Shown: piece by piece, positions 1 through 12,372 of the stretch
Layout of the letters: the number at the start of each line of letters is the position of its first letter
How positions within the stretch are numbered: position 1 is the stretch's first letter
Source of the DNA: Micrasema longulum
Lineage: Eukaryota > Arthropoda > Insecta > Trichoptera > Brachycentridae
NCBI GenBank assembly: GCA_022494885.1
Contig: JAGVSM010005032.1
Location: forward strand, 1 to 64,000
Length of the DNA stretch: 64,000 nucleotides
Direction: 5' to 3'
The notes under the pieces: generated by a model
Told to the model about the DNA's origin: nothing
What the model saw: only the letters and a program-made list of their open reading frames with translations
Database searches by the model: none
Translations under genes and position numbers: made by a program

Positions 1-198
1 CAAAAAACAAACCGACACGAGCGTTCACTTAGAAATTACACACGCGTTGACTTATGACTTCGATAACTTGAGCATGTTTATTTTTGTTCATTGTGATAGC
101 TCAAATGCTTAGCATGTTTTTAAGCACGTCGATAATTATTTGTGATTGAGCTACTTAACAGTAAGGCTGATTGCTTGCATTACTATCGTACTCTTAAC

Positions 199-362
199 CG
201 CACCTAGTGGTGCATTGGGCACTGCATATATAAACCAAATGCAGCGTCAATCTTACCTAAGAAATATTGCGGTGTAAACCACCTTATACATCAATGTTTT
301 ATGCAGATCTTTGAGAGAATCGAAACTGGGACCTCGGTCATGGAAAGCGAACACGAGGCGGA
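199..362 (-). repeat. SINE A fragments
   Basis: CGCACCTAGTGGTGCATTGG and, at 350-362, the head end GAGGCGGAC. A smaller fragment of the same body is at 35,577-35,655. Followed by a (CTAA)n microsatellite at 372-400. Confidence 0.5.
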
Positions 363-399
363 CTTATTTTAACTCTAACTAACTAACTAACTAACTAAC

Positions 400-770
400 C
401 ATCACGCCATTTCCCCGGAGGGGTAGGCAGAGAGGATAGAACGCCACACCACTCTGTCCTGGCACACTTCCATAGCTTCCTTCACATTCATACATCTTCT
501 CATGCACGCACGTCGATTATTCCGACTTTTACATGACCACTTTCAAGAATTTGTTGTACTTGATCATGCCATGTCTTTCTCGGCCTTCCTCGACTTCTAC
601 AACCAGACACATTCGCATCATAAATCTTTTTAGCCGTTCTTTCATCATTCATTCGCTCCACATGACCGAACCATCGCAAAAGACCCTTCTTAATTTTGTC
701 GATAATGTTTAACTCAGCCTTGCATTCTGCTCTAATTTCGACATTAGGGCACCTATCATACATTGTTATT
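400..770 (-). pseudogene. LINE C-terminal fragment and 3' tail
   Basis: A minus-strand frame from 763 contains KGLLRWFGHVERMNDERTA and GRPRKTWHDQVQ, the post-RT end of a widespread insect LINE, followed by a 3' UTR with the GGAGGGGTAGGCAGAG motif. Same family as 38,940-39,245. Confidence 0.8.
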
Positions 771-841
771 TTAACTCGATTATCATATTCAGCTTTTTTA
801 CTCGACGGCAGTCATCGAATCCAAAACATTCGTCCAAAATT

Positions 842-1412
842 CTATAGTCCTTAAAATATACCTTTAATTAAAATGACAGCTGCCAAACTAATGTCACTAG
901 TGATGGGAAATTACTGATCACTGATCGAGTACCGATCAAATCGATTTCATCAGTTTTTTCATGCAAACGTGAAACTCTGTTTCCGAAAATTGATATAAAA
1001 ACGCAAAAACAAGCCTATTATGTGTTTAAGACACAAGACACAAGACACTATTCACCAAAAAATAGGAGACCATTTTTCATCAACGTTCTTCGATTTTCAT
1101 TTATTCGATCGATTTGCATTGATCAATTTGTCCCATCTCTAACATTTTTACAAAATGATGTAACCTTGTAAGAACGTCGTTAAAAATATAGTTTAATTTT
1201 AGTTTTTTAAAGTTTTCAAGCTGATTCTATATAATTTTGTTGATTTAAATATCAAGCTTTATATTTAAAAAAAATAATTAACATGCCAGATACGAATGAT
1301 TTTTCGTGTGTCAATATTATTAATTACTCCTTTGACGTTATTATTACAAAGTTATGTCGTCACTTTTGCTGACAACTGACATTCTAATCAAGCTAAATTT
1401 TAAGGACTATAG
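842..1412. mobile_element. Nested TIR elements, inner one hAT-like
   Basis: Outer ends CTATAGTCCTTAAAAT (842-857) and its complement (1397-1412). Inner ends TAGTGATGGGAAATTACTGA at 899 and, inverted, TTAGAGATGGGACAAATTGA ending at 1141. The TAGAGATGGGA-type end is common in hAT MITEs. No clear 8-bp duplication was found. 1,412-2,320 is unassigned. Confidence 0.45.
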
Positions 1413-2319
1413 TGATTCTTAATCCGCCCGGACACGATTACCTAATGATATCTTGCACTGTAGACCCGTCTTTAATCGTCATTTAGCACATTTGCACCTC
1501 ACTGGGCGAATGCCGTTTCCGCAATAATCTACCTGTTTCCGCAATAATCCACTTGACCAGAATAGGAAAGAGATGTGAATGAAATTCCATGAGCAGACAT
1601 GATGTCTACTGCATTCCCTCGGCTTCTATACAAACACACATGGACTACCTTTATGCTTATTCTCTGTTCGTGTTATATTACAACACCACTTTTGCGGGCA
1701 ACAAAATGGACGGCGCCCTGAGCACAGTAACGGGGGAAAATCACATACTACGAATACCGATAAAAATATGTGAAATAGATAAAAAATAATTAATTGTATT
1801 TTCAAAATCAATACGGATTCTTTGGAGAAATGTTTTCATTTATAAATGTAAAAATAAAATTTTATAAAAATACGTTGTTATAAAAATGCGACGTGTTTGG
1901 CCTGGGTTGTTGTGACTTCAAGATTCGTGATATTGTTCTGAACAAATTTCGATAAGCAAGAACAAATAAACACGAATCATGACGTATTAGGAGCGTGGTC
2001 AATGTAATCACTGTTTTTGCGGGAATCCAAAATTACAAATTTAAAAGTATTATTTATGCTGCTAATAATTATCGTTTTTTTTGTTTTACTGGACAGTATT
2101 TCATAGAGCTTTATTACTTATTATTAAAAATGTATAAAAAACCCTGATATTTCCTTATTGCTATTAAAAACATGTCGATCGAAGCAAGACTGGCAGTGCA
2201 CAGCGGGGTTTTAGTCCCAACACTCGCGTATAGAAGCAAAACATACAATCGGCAGAGAAAGAGGACAAAAGCATAGTGAACGCGATCGAAATGCGGTCTC
2301 TTAGATGAATTGTTTTATT

Positions 2320-2775
2320 TTTAACAAATTACAACAGACGTAGAGAACATTTTAGAGAAATAAATATGGAAGTCTAGGCATGTACAGGGTTTATGAGCTG
2401 TCATTGGCTGGTTTAAGTGGCCACTTACCCACTGTGTAACTTTAACCATTTTGCCAATGTTCAAACATCCATATTTCTTCTATTCTTCCATCTATTGACT
2501 TAAGTGAAGTTAATGAGTTGAAACCTTTATTTTTGTGAAAAGATTCATCTGGTCGAATTATTTCACATACTAGGCTACGCCTGAAAAAAATCCAGTTTTT
2601 TTACTTCTTCTTGGACCAGTTTGTTTTATTACAATATTTTGAGTTTGTCCAAGTGTTTGTAGACAAAAGACTGGATTTCACCCCCTCGGAAGTCATTGAG
2701 ATTAACTAATTACAACAAAAGTGGAATTTTAAAGAAGGGAATATGGAAGTCTAGGCATTTACATGGCTTGTGGCC
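2320..2775 (+). repeat. Family U repeat, about 1.2 tandem units
   Basis: Unit starts ATTACAACAGACG at 2,328 and the next begins ATTACAAC at about 2,706, so the period is about 380 bp. Marker segments: ATATGGAAGTCTAGGCATTTAC, GGCTGGTTTAAGTGGCCAC, GACTGGATTTCACCCCCTCG. The second unit stops after about 60 bp. Confidence 0.75.
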
Positions 2776-2984
2776 CGTTTTATTTTCACTTGTTATTTGG
2801 TTATGGTTGCATTTATTTTTTCCCACTAATTTTTTTTCTAAAGTTTCAAATGTATTAAAGTATGTATTTATTGATTAATTTAGTAGTATTTTTTCTCTCT
2901 CAATTTTTTTACTTTTTGGAAATATTTTAAAACATTTTATCTGTTTTTTGAATGAGTTAAAATCTGAAATACAAATAATAGCGG

Positions 2985-3880
2985 GTTAAAGGTAAAATTT
3001 ATAGAAATATTTAACATTAGGAAAGCTTTAAAAAATAATGTTCCTTTGATCAATAATCAAACAACCTTTCAATATATCCCGTTATACACTTTGACAGGCG
3101 CCGTGGCGCAGTTGGTAAGAAAGCCAACTGTGAAACTAGCGTCGCTGGTTCGATTCCCGACAGTTGCAAGAAAAAATCCAAGAAAGATTTTTCTCAATCG
3201 GTCTGGGTGTTGTGGTATATTTTTCACTACCTCCTTCCATATCCCCTCTTTCCTACCCGCTGACAAGCCCCTAAATAGAAGCTTGGCGAGTTATTCCTTT
3301 GCAAAATAAATAATAAAAAATACGATGTTCCATTTTAATGGTCACCCTAAACCTATTAAACTAGTGGTATCTAGCTCCTTTTGTTTTTTGTGTCAACTTT
3401 TACGATTTTTCAATATTTTTAGAATTATTTTGTTTATTCTGATTCTGCTTTATTTTTACTATTGTAAGTCTACGGTGAAAAATGTTGAAGTCAACGGAAA
3501 ATAATTTAAAGATAAATATATTCGATAAAACCTTGCACATAACAAAAGTAAGGTACAAATAATTTGCAACTACAAAAAAAAAAAAACCTTTTAAACTAAA
3601 GCTCCTCCTTCCATCCCCTCTCCTCTTTTCTACTACTTCTCCCTCAACATAAAATATTTTCATGACCTAATCAGTGCATGTTAGTCCTAATCAGTGCATG
3701 TGCTTATTAAAACGCGTGTCGTGTTGGTTGAATATTTTTTTGCAATAACTATGGTGAAGGTGTATAGTGGGTGTTGCACGTTAGTTTAATTGGTGTTCTG
3801 TCAAAGAAACAGGTAGTTTTCGAAACAGGTAGATATAGAAATGTCGATAAGTGGTTATATACAAATATTTAATAACATTG
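2985..3880 (+). repeat. Family F copy interrupted by SINE B
   Basis: The 5' part (CCTTTGATCAATAATCAAAC) is at 2,985-3,096, continues after the SINE (ACGATGTTCCATTTTAATGG), and the 3' part (CTAATCAGTGCATGTGCTTA ... CGAAACAGGTAG) is at 3,650-3,880. Confidence 0.65.
3097..3322 (+). mobile_element. tRNA-derived SINE, family B, full-length
   Basis: Head GCCGTGGCGCAGTTGGTAAG with B box GGTTCGATTCCC; body GGTCTGGGTGTTGTGGTATA and CTACCTCCTTCCATATCCCC; AT-rich tail. Inserted into a family F repeat. Confidence 0.8.
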
Positions 3881-4732
3881 GTTTCAGACAAAACCTTTTT
3901 TTTTATTTCCTCCCGGATGAAAGATGCTATTCCGTCGCCGTCAGAATAAGGCAAAAGAGAGTGTCCGCAGAACGTGTTCTGTAGGTAGAAAGTATGCCTT
4001 GGGCAACTGCGGGCTGAACGTGGACTTTACCTACAGACTTCTTTACCTATAGATAGAACTCTCAACTGCAAAATTGCTTTAAGTTTTTTTCTGTACCTCC
4101 ATTTCTACTCCCTCCAATAAATATCCAGCTTTTTTATCTTGTTAGACAAATATATTTAAGGATCTTGCATGAAGAAGCGGGCATATTAATTTTTTTCACT
4201 CAACTCTTTTTAAACAGACTATTTGTAAAAAAAAAATTGAATTGTTTTGAATTATTGTTTGAAGCGCAAGAGCCAATTCTGTTGAAGAACAAGCATCTGA
4301 AATCATCACAATAAATCTGCCACATGTATAATAACGATAAATAAATTTAGTATTTTTTTATTTGTTAATAGACGATCAAACTGTAGAGGTATAATATTAT
4401 ACTCTACTAGATAGTTGCTATTTGTTAGTTTATGCTAAAGATATGATTTTGTGGATTTAATGGATTTAACCTCAAGCAATAGATAAATAAAATAATTTAA
4501 GTTGCTTACAATTCATGATTTATTACACACGAAAATTCAGAGATTAAACAAAGAATACTTTAAAGTGAATTTGAATACTGGTGAAGACAGAGAAGGGCGA
4601 GTGACGTGTTGCGCGCCGTTAAATAGGTCCATTGGGCACTGCGGTCATAGACAACAACACATCCTCATCTCTCACTCTCTGGTCCCCACAAAACTAAGTT
4701 TTTTTTTGTATATTTCAAAAATATTTGTATAA

Positions 4733-4997
4733 TCGGCCTCTTGGTGTAGTGGTCAGTGGGTTGGCCCACCATGCAAGAGGTATCGGGTTCGATTCCCGAC
4801 ATGGTTGACTTATTTAAAATTTATTTAAAAACGCGTTTTTACACTAGAATATTTCAGAGTCCCTGGACTAGTACTTGAAGCGTAAGACAGATCATCTTAC
4901 CAACATGTAACAAAAACGATTAAGATACACTGCGGTTGGTGGAGCTATTCAATGCCCTGTGCACCATTAGGTGCGAAAAAGGAATAATGATGATGAT
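4733..4997 (+). mobile_element. tRNA-derived SINE, family A
   Basis: The head looks like a tRNA (CCTCTTGGTGTAGTGGTCAG, B box GGTTCGATTCC). The body has CCTGGACTAGTACTTGAAGC, then GTGCACCATTAGGTGC and a (TGA)n tail. Most complete copy in the window. Confidence 0.85.
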
Positions 4998-5584
4998 ATT
5001 TGATCTATTAGAATCCTTAATTTTTTTAAGGTTTGCTCTTGCAATTCTCAACCTACGGCCCGTTGTATCGCTGTAAACTGTAGCTAACTTCGTGATTGAT
5101 AATGATAGAATAGTTTTTGTCCGTATTAGTGACTCTAATAACCAGTGGCGTATAATTGTTCTAAGGTAAATCCCATATTTATATATGGCTATTTTGAAAG
5201 AAACTCGAGAGAAATAGATTATTTTGTCATACGAAAGAGAATCATATTGTAGTATATTTCAGGTAAAAATATCGGTTTTAGAAAAAGCGAGAGATTTATC
5301 TACTCTTTTGCTAACACACTTCCGATTTATTTTATGCGAGTACATTGCGTTGTATTGAATAAATAGACACGCAGATAAATATATAATTTAATAAATTCCG
5401 CCACTAAGTGGAACATGTGGACATCACCAGTTGTCTCCAGGAGACCCTATCGCCAACCAGCACTTTCCCCTCCTACCACGTCAATCTAGCGTCCCTTAGT
5501 TCCGCCGAATAAAGTCAAAAGATCGCCATCGAGAGCCTTCCAGGACACGTAGATGTAAAAAACAGGCAACTACAAAATGTAAAT

Positions 5585-6070
5585 ACATATTTATTGGATT
5601 AAGGAATATTTTAAAAATCAATAATTTAAAAATAGCTTATTACCCAATTGTACAATCTTTGTTACAATATGGTATTGTAGGGTGGGGTGGTTCATACGCT
5701 AATTTATTAAACCCTCTTAAAATAGTATAAAGATTAATTATTAAAGTTACCCACAACATTCAATAAGGAAAGTCTATTCAAATATTTAAGGTTCATACAG
5801 TAGACGCTCTTTATAAAATAAATTCTATTATCCAAATATATATAAAAAAAATTAAAAAAAAGAATTTGAGATGAGTAAGTCACTCAGATACCAACATAAT
5901 ATTAAATTTCCTAAATTCCACACAAGTCATGGTTAAAATAGCTTTGTCTTCGAAGGTGTAAAAATTTATAATAATCTTCCCAATGAACTAAAAACTATAA
6001 AAAAACATATCAATAAATACATTTAAAGTAAATCTAAAGAAATTTTTTGAACACGTGTAAAAACTACATT
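5585..6070 (+). pseudogene. LINE post-RT fragment
   Basis: Broken frame: KIAYYPIVQSLLQYGIVGWG, then several stops, then segments ending FKVNLKKFFEHV. Typical post-RT region of a CR1- or Jockey-like element. 5,010-5,580 shows nothing recognised. Confidence 0.65.
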
Positions 6071-6904
6071 TAATTTGAATAAGTATGAATGTATTTTTGT
6101 TTTATGTTTTTTCTTTATATATCCTATGTTTTTATTTTTTCTCATGTACTCGTATTTAAAATTATATAAACTCTTATAATAAACAATAAACAACTACAAC
6201 AGTGTAAGTCACTCTCCAAGCACAAGAGTTACTCTCTTTTTTAGAGAGTTACAGTGATAACATTTACTAGATGTGTAAAAGTAGATATGTATTGAATTTT
6301 TAAAAAAACATGTACCTTTTATAAAATTTATTGCTAAAAAATAAACTTTGGTTTGTGTTTTCTAAGGGGTGCGCAGCACTTGTCCACCGCCGCACCTTCG
6401 AGAAGCTCGTTATAGGAGGCTGCTACTTCCGTTCTCAGACTTCAATGTTAGTTATAAAATCAAACTATCTTATGCCTCATATTCTCCTCAATCACTTACT
6501 GTCAAAACTCAGAAATTTGGTGTTCCGAGCACATTATTAATATTTATTTATTTATTAATTAAATTATGCATACATTTGTTAAGGTATCATACATACATAC
6601 ACAGCTTATAGCGACACAATCAGGAACGACCCATGTCTGTGAACTTGCTCCGACTCGCTAGAAAATCCGTGTTGAGTCGGGGCACTTATAATGCATTCAT
6701 AACCATACATTCACACACATATGTACATACACGTTCGCACATACATATTTATATTATATTTAAAAAGCAAAGAATGTTATTTTAGTGTGCCAAGGTGCAA
6801 AATTGATGCTGCACAAAATCACTTTATTTTATTTATTATATTTTAATTTGATCATGAAGTTTAGTGTTTGAATGATATTAAAATAAAAAAAATAAAAAAA
6901 CTCT

Positions 6905-7545
6905 AAACAGAGGGAAAACATTTTTGAGAAAGGAATATGGAAGTCTAGGCATTTACAGGGCTTATGACCTGTCGTTGGCTGATTCAAGGTGCCACTCTAC
7001 ATACTGTGTAACATTCACCATTCTGCCTATGTTTAAACATCTTCTCACATTTCCTCAACTTTTCCGTCTGTTGACAAATTTAGATCTGAATAACTCCCTA
7101 GGGTGGAAATCCAGCCAGTCTGCAAACATTTGGACATACTCAAAACATTGTTGAATCAACTAACCGGTAAAAAATGGCTAATGGCAAAGAAGAAGATAGG
7201 CAAAGTGATGAATGTCACACACTGTGTGAAGTGGCCACTGACAAACCAGCCAATAACAGGCTGTAAGCCCTGTAGATGCCTACACTTCTGTGTTCCCGTC
7301 TCTTAAATGTTCTCCATCTCTGATGTAATATGTTAAATATACTTGCATTTGTGAATACCATTTTTATACGTATATATGTATATATATTTAATTTTTTTTT
7401 GTTTAAATTCTTTACAAGTTTTGGTTTGAATGTTACACAGTGTGTAAAGTGGCCACTTAAACCAGCCAATGACAGGTCATAAATGCCTAGACTTCCATAT
7501 TCTATTCTCAAAAATGTTTTCCCTCTCTGTTGAAATAAATTTAAA
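6905..7545. repeat. Family U, inverted pair
   Basis: Forward unit 6,905-7,150 (subfamily with AGAGGGAAAACATTTTTGAG) faces reverse pieces at 7,195-7,310 and 7,430-7,545. Confidence 0.7.
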
Positions 7546-7616
7546 TCTTTACAAGTTATTTACAATTTGCTTTTTAATTGAATCACTTTTCTTAGATTCA
7601 TATTTTTTTCTTTTTA

Positions 7617-7755
7617 CAATGTTTATTTATTTATTTATTTGACACTTTATATACATATACAATAAATATACATATAAGGGCGGGCACATTGCCTTAAGGC
7701 AATTTCTTCCTACCTACCCAAACCGTTCAGTTTGAGAAAATTATAAATACATCGA
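7617..7755 (-). repeat. LINE-type 3' UTR repeat (copy also at 31,925-32,055)
   Basis: GGGCGGGCACATTGCCTTAA and CCAAACCGTTCAGTTTGAG occur at both sites next to a (TTTA)n tail. 7,760-8,740 and 8,860-9,100 show no gene. Confidence 0.6.
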
Positions 7756-8739
7756 CATATTGAATCTTACAATTTTATACAAAAATTAAAAGCAAAGATT
7801 AACAAAAATAAATATAAATATTAAAATAACACTATACTATGAAGAGAGGAATGTAAAGTAAAGTTGTAAAGTTTTACTTTTTGTTTTGCATAGCAGAATG
7901 CTTTTTATTATTTCTACATGTACACAAAAAAGCGTTGTTTATTTTTTAATTATTACTTAGTATATTTGTACTTACCTGTATATTTTTTGCGAAAAATATT
8001 GTTTTGTAAAATTAAAATAAAAAAATAAATAAAAAAATTGCAAATCTTTTTAAAAAAAGTTTAATTGTAAAACGAAAAATAATGTTTATTTGCTACAAGA
8101 AATATATTTTTTATATCAAGGCATATTTTATAATGATCGTATCAGTTACTTGGTCTATCTATCAACCAGTTTGTTAGAAAAAAGTAGGATTATAGAATAG
8201 TAGGGTGTTTGCATCTCTAAGAAAAGTTTCTTTTCATTTTTATAATAACCGGGTATTAGATTAGAAACCAGCAGGAAGTATCTTTACCTTTTATAACACC
8301 TGTTGTACCTGAATTAAAGAAATATTTGATTTCATAAAATGTATAATACTCGCATTTTCAGAGCCATACCGCGAGCCTTCAGAGGAGCATTTTTCATGTA
8401 CTTCTATAAATATCATAATTAATTTTTTGGAAAACAGAATTTTTTATGTATATTTTTTTAATGACATCAAAAACGCACTTGACCAACGAAATTATACACA
8501 CCGGACGCGGACTAATGAAGCGGTTGGGTGGGGAATGGGGAGGGGTTTGGGTTTGTGGAAGGGATGCAGTTTGAGACGTAAAAGATTTTCTCCATTTTAA
8601 AATCATAATAATTCTTGTTTTCCACAAAAAAATATATCTTGAAAACTTATGAAAAAAATAATAAAAATCAACTACTTAGAACTATGTCAGTTCTTCCGAA
8701 TCTTCTAATGAATATGTGTTGTGATAGGTATCTAGTTTC

Positions 8740-8860
8740 CGCAAAGACAACTCAACAGTCAGCAGATCTCATCGAAGAGTTCTTGTGACGTCACGGGTGG
8801 AGTAATTACAAAACATAAAAAAATCATAGGGCAGATAATACGATATTAATATTTTTTAAT
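8740..8860. repeat. Unclassified repeat (second copy 31,225-31,360)
   Basis: Both copies share a segment around GACGTCAC, AAACATACAAAAATCATGG-like sequence and CAGATAATACGATA. No coding content. Confidence 0.5.
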
Positions 8861-9099
8861 TTTTTAAAGTTGGCTTAGTTGATAGAATATTAAAAATGAA
8901 AAAAAAAACGAACTTCCTCATTATGTTGGACTTGACGTTATTGTTTTTCTTTTTGTAAATGATGAAAAAATTTTTTTTTTATATTTATTTATTTTGATAT
9001 CGCCTCGTCATTTGCCACAATTAGATGAGTGTTGTCCATAGTTAGTGCTACAGACTGGCAGATGGAATAAATACTTATTTTTTGTCACGCGAAAGGGGA

Positions 9100-9410
9100 T
9101 ATTAAGATGAATTTTGGAGAGTAGGTTAAAAGAGTCTACTTTATTTTTTAATAATTTATACAAATATCATAATTCAGATAAAGCGCGTCTATTTTCAAGG
9201 GTAAAAAATTGATTTGGTTGAGCAGATTGGCTGTCAGTGGAAAGGGTTTTATTGTTTTTTTAATCAAGGTATTTAAAAAAAATTCGTTGAACATTTTCAA
9301 TCCTTTCTATGTTTGTAATGTATTGTGGGCTCCACACAACGGATGCAAACTCCAAGTTACTGCGTACAATAATAATCAGATCCTCGAATCAACTACAAAA
9401 TAAAGAAGAA
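9100..9410 (-). pseudogene. LINE post-RT fragment
   Basis: Minus strand reads like NLEFASVVWSPHNT, then a lysine-rich segment, with frame breaks. The pattern 'LE-a-S-V-W-P' follows the RT domain in many LINEs. Confidence 0.5.
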
Positions 9411-9904
9411 AAAAAAAATTCAAATTAAAATAAAAACACGCCGAGATTATGGATTTAATTTAAGGGGAGATTACAATAGCAGTTAATGTGAATTTCTCGG
9501 GCCTGGGTATTCGGAGCTGTAATTACTGTGCGTAATACGAATGCATACTCATCACTATTACGAAACTTGAGAATTACGAAGTTGTCTACTTGTTTCATTG
9601 TGAATATTATAATCCGACTTAAGTATAATACAATTGTAGAGAAAGCGAAGAATATTCATCATACAAATATTGCCTAATATTAAAATAAACATTTACTTTA
9701 TTCATATATAAAGTATTATAAAATATTGAAAGACCAGAAAAAAGGTAGGAAGAACGAAAGAGAAAGAAACTAATATTAAAAATAGTGAGACTTTTAATTT
9801 TTTTTTAAATAAACAGGGAGAACTCTTGATACTCCCGTCGGATTTTTAGTTCGTGAATGCGAAATTACATACGTTGTTACTTTTATTATTGGGAGGTGCT
9901 TTTG

Positions 9905-10500
9905 TATTATTTATTTATTTTATTTTATTTGGGATATTTACAGCTATTACATAAGCAAAATAATTAGAAAAATCTTAACAATACTAAAGCCAATTAAAAA
10001 AATCCACTGTAAATATAATGACACATAATATATAAGAAAAGAAGTTTAGTAATTGTATTTGTGTGACGTTTGTATTCATGTGTATGTGAATGTGTGTATG
10101 CGTGAATGAATGAGGGAGAGGATACATGTGCGTGTGGGAATGAATGAGGGAGAGGGTGCGTGTGTATGGGTGCGTAAGTATGAAAAAAATATTTGCTTAA
10201 AACTTGTAAATTGTATTAAAAATGGTACAATAAAGAGCTTAGTAAAAAGTTAGAAACCTTTTTGTTAAAATTCAAATGACGAAATGATATAAATTGTTTT
10301 TTTTAAGTATGTTAAATTTCAAAACCGTATTCAGAAAAAAAGCATTTTATTTTTTAAATTGAACTGATACACATCGAATGAATAATGTGCGACGAGTCCT
10401 ATACAATACGGTAGGTAACCACAAAATGCAGTAAATACAAAATAATGACAACAATCAAAAAGGGTTTGACAATACGCAAACGTTGATTCAAAACGAACAC
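9905..10500 (-). repeat. Young dispersed repeat, copy 1
   Basis: Nearly identical to 27,240-27,850 over about 590 bp, including TGTGTATGCGTGAATGAATG. The (TTTAT)n tail at the left suggests a minus-strand LINE 3' UTR. The 105-codon frame across its right side is not supported as a gene. 10,510-11,230 has no feature I can name. Confidence 0.65.
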
Positions 10501-11234
10501 ACAAATGCATATTATATGCACCTACATAATATATAAATAAGAATAACATATAAGTTTGATAGAAATGATTCAGATTATAAAAATCAGGTGTTACAAACAG
10601 TTGGCCCGCAGTACGGGGATACATAATTATATTTAAAGATCTTCTCACTATAAAACTTATATATGTTCAGGAATAGAGAGCAACGGAGAGGAGGATGCGG
10701 ACAAAGACAATTTATTACCTATGGCAGTTATCAGAAAGAAAGCTACACAAATCATTTATTCATCAAAATCATCAGTACAAATGGCTTCCCTGTGAAGAAT
10801 TGATCGATGGTAAAAAACAACGCTCTGCATTTGTAAATCGTGGTGCACGCATTTTGTTCGGAACTCCAGATTTTACTGCCACCTTCTTCTTCTAAAAGAC
10901 GCGGCATTTTCACAATATCACAATTTATTATTTTTTTCTAATGTAAGCGCTTAACTCACGTTCTTAGCTCTTCTCTGTAAACACATCGGTCACTAAAATA
11001 GACCGACCCGTTCCGGAGATATAATTGAACTGAGCGCTCGCCGAGTCCACACAAGCCCAAATTTAGACCCCCACGTGCAGCCCTGTGACGTCACATCGCA
11101 ACCTCCCCCGGCTCGTGATAAACTAGTTTTGGTAGTCGACAAAACGGGCTATCCATTGTTTTCGATATTTTGTAATTCTTGTACACGAGGTTTCTTCAAA
11201 GTTCATAAATATTGGTCGCGGCTAAACTTGTGAT

Positions 11235-11592
11235 GACGATGTTAATTCGCATTCGCTAACCATGCGAAGGAACTGATAAAAGAGTACAGGCAAAGGTTTT
11301 CCTTTCGACCTAATAAAGCTTGGCCAAAATTGAAATTGAAAGCGAAATCACTACAGCCCGCCCAGAGCACTGTAAATTAAACAAACACCTTGCTAGAATG
11401 AACCTTTCTGAAACTTCTAGATTTACTTTCTACAGTAGAGATGTAGAAACATCTATACACATTATATGTGAATGTGATGCTTTATATCATAAAAGAAGCC
11501 GCATCCTCGGGGAAGAATTGGTTAAACCTGAGGACGTTAGAGCGCTTGCCCCTCGTCTAATAGCCAAGTACTTTATGGATCTGAACTTATAG
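11235..11592 (+). pseudogene. LINE C-terminal fragment
   Basis: Frame with HCKLNKHLARMNLSETS, DVETSIHIICECDAL and RALAPRLIAKYFMDLNL then stop. This is the cysteine/histidine-bearing tail after the RNase H domain of R1- or LOA-like elements. Confidence 0.75.
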
Positions 11593-11689
11593 CGGAAAAT
11601 CTAGCAAAATATCATCCTCTACACAGTAGCCAGGTTTTTTAAGGACATGGGCCCCGATTACAAACGCTATCTTCACACAAAGTAAAATC

Positions 11690-12372
11690 GATATTTATTA
11701 TATTGTAAAAATAATGATTTACAACGCATGTTACACAAGTTTCATCCAGCATATCAGAAATTTAACATAAATATCTCAGTCAGTAAAACAAAAAGCACCC
11801 CAAGAGATCCAAACTGATGGTAGATGATAAGACAGTGAAAGAGGTTAGTTTTTTAAAGGTTAAGGTGTTGAAATCTGCCACAGCAGCCTTTACTCCGAAG
11901 TGAGGGAACAAACTAATGAAGCCTCAGCAATATCTGGATACTTGATAAATATCGGAAGTCACAATAAACACACGTGGATTGAAAGCTAGATCCGTATATA
12001 CAAACGTATATCAGACCAATAATGAAATATGCAGTAAAGACGAGAGCAGATACGGTAAGAGCAAAAAATTTCTTCAGAACGTCAGAGATGAAAGTACTAA
12101 GGGCAATAGCAGGGAAAGCCCTTTAGGGATAGAATCCAGAATCCAGAAATAAGAACTACTTGCGATATTCAAGACATCGTACCGTGGATCAGAACAGGGG
12201 GAAGGTTCTGGAGAGATCCATGCGGTACATGGAATCCCAGCTGGTCGCCGTCTGCCTGGAAGATCACCAAAGAGATGGGAGGACAGCTGGAACTCAGCGT
12301 CTCAAAAATCACCTTCTAGCCGATAGCAAATCAACCGGTCTAAACAGAGAAGAAGATGAAGTATTTATCTGA
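11690..12372 (+). pseudogene. Heavily broken LINE post-RT region
   Basis: Across several frames: VKTRADTVRAKNFLRTSEMK, VLRAIAGK, RIQNPEIRTTCDIQDI and RSPKRWED. Several stops and shifts. The stretch 12,380-13,420 after it has a 129-codon open frame without recognisable content and is not called. Confidence 0.6.

Noticed and set aside
372..400. CRISPR-like or satellite repeat
   Set aside because: Simple (CTAA)n microsatellite; no spacers, and the DNA is eukaryotic.
3097..3170. Possible tRNA gene
   Set aside because: Head of SINE B; a truncated copy of its body at 48,955 shows it is a repeat.
4733..4810. Possible tRNA gene (A and B boxes, GGTTCGATTCC)
   Set aside because: The same head occurs at several other sites with a constant non-tRNA body and a (TGA)n tail, so it is a SINE; the acceptor stem does not pair.
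10331..10648. 105-codon minus-strand frame rich in aromatic residues
   Set aside because: Lies mostly in a dispersed repeat also present at 27.7 kb, where the frame is broken.
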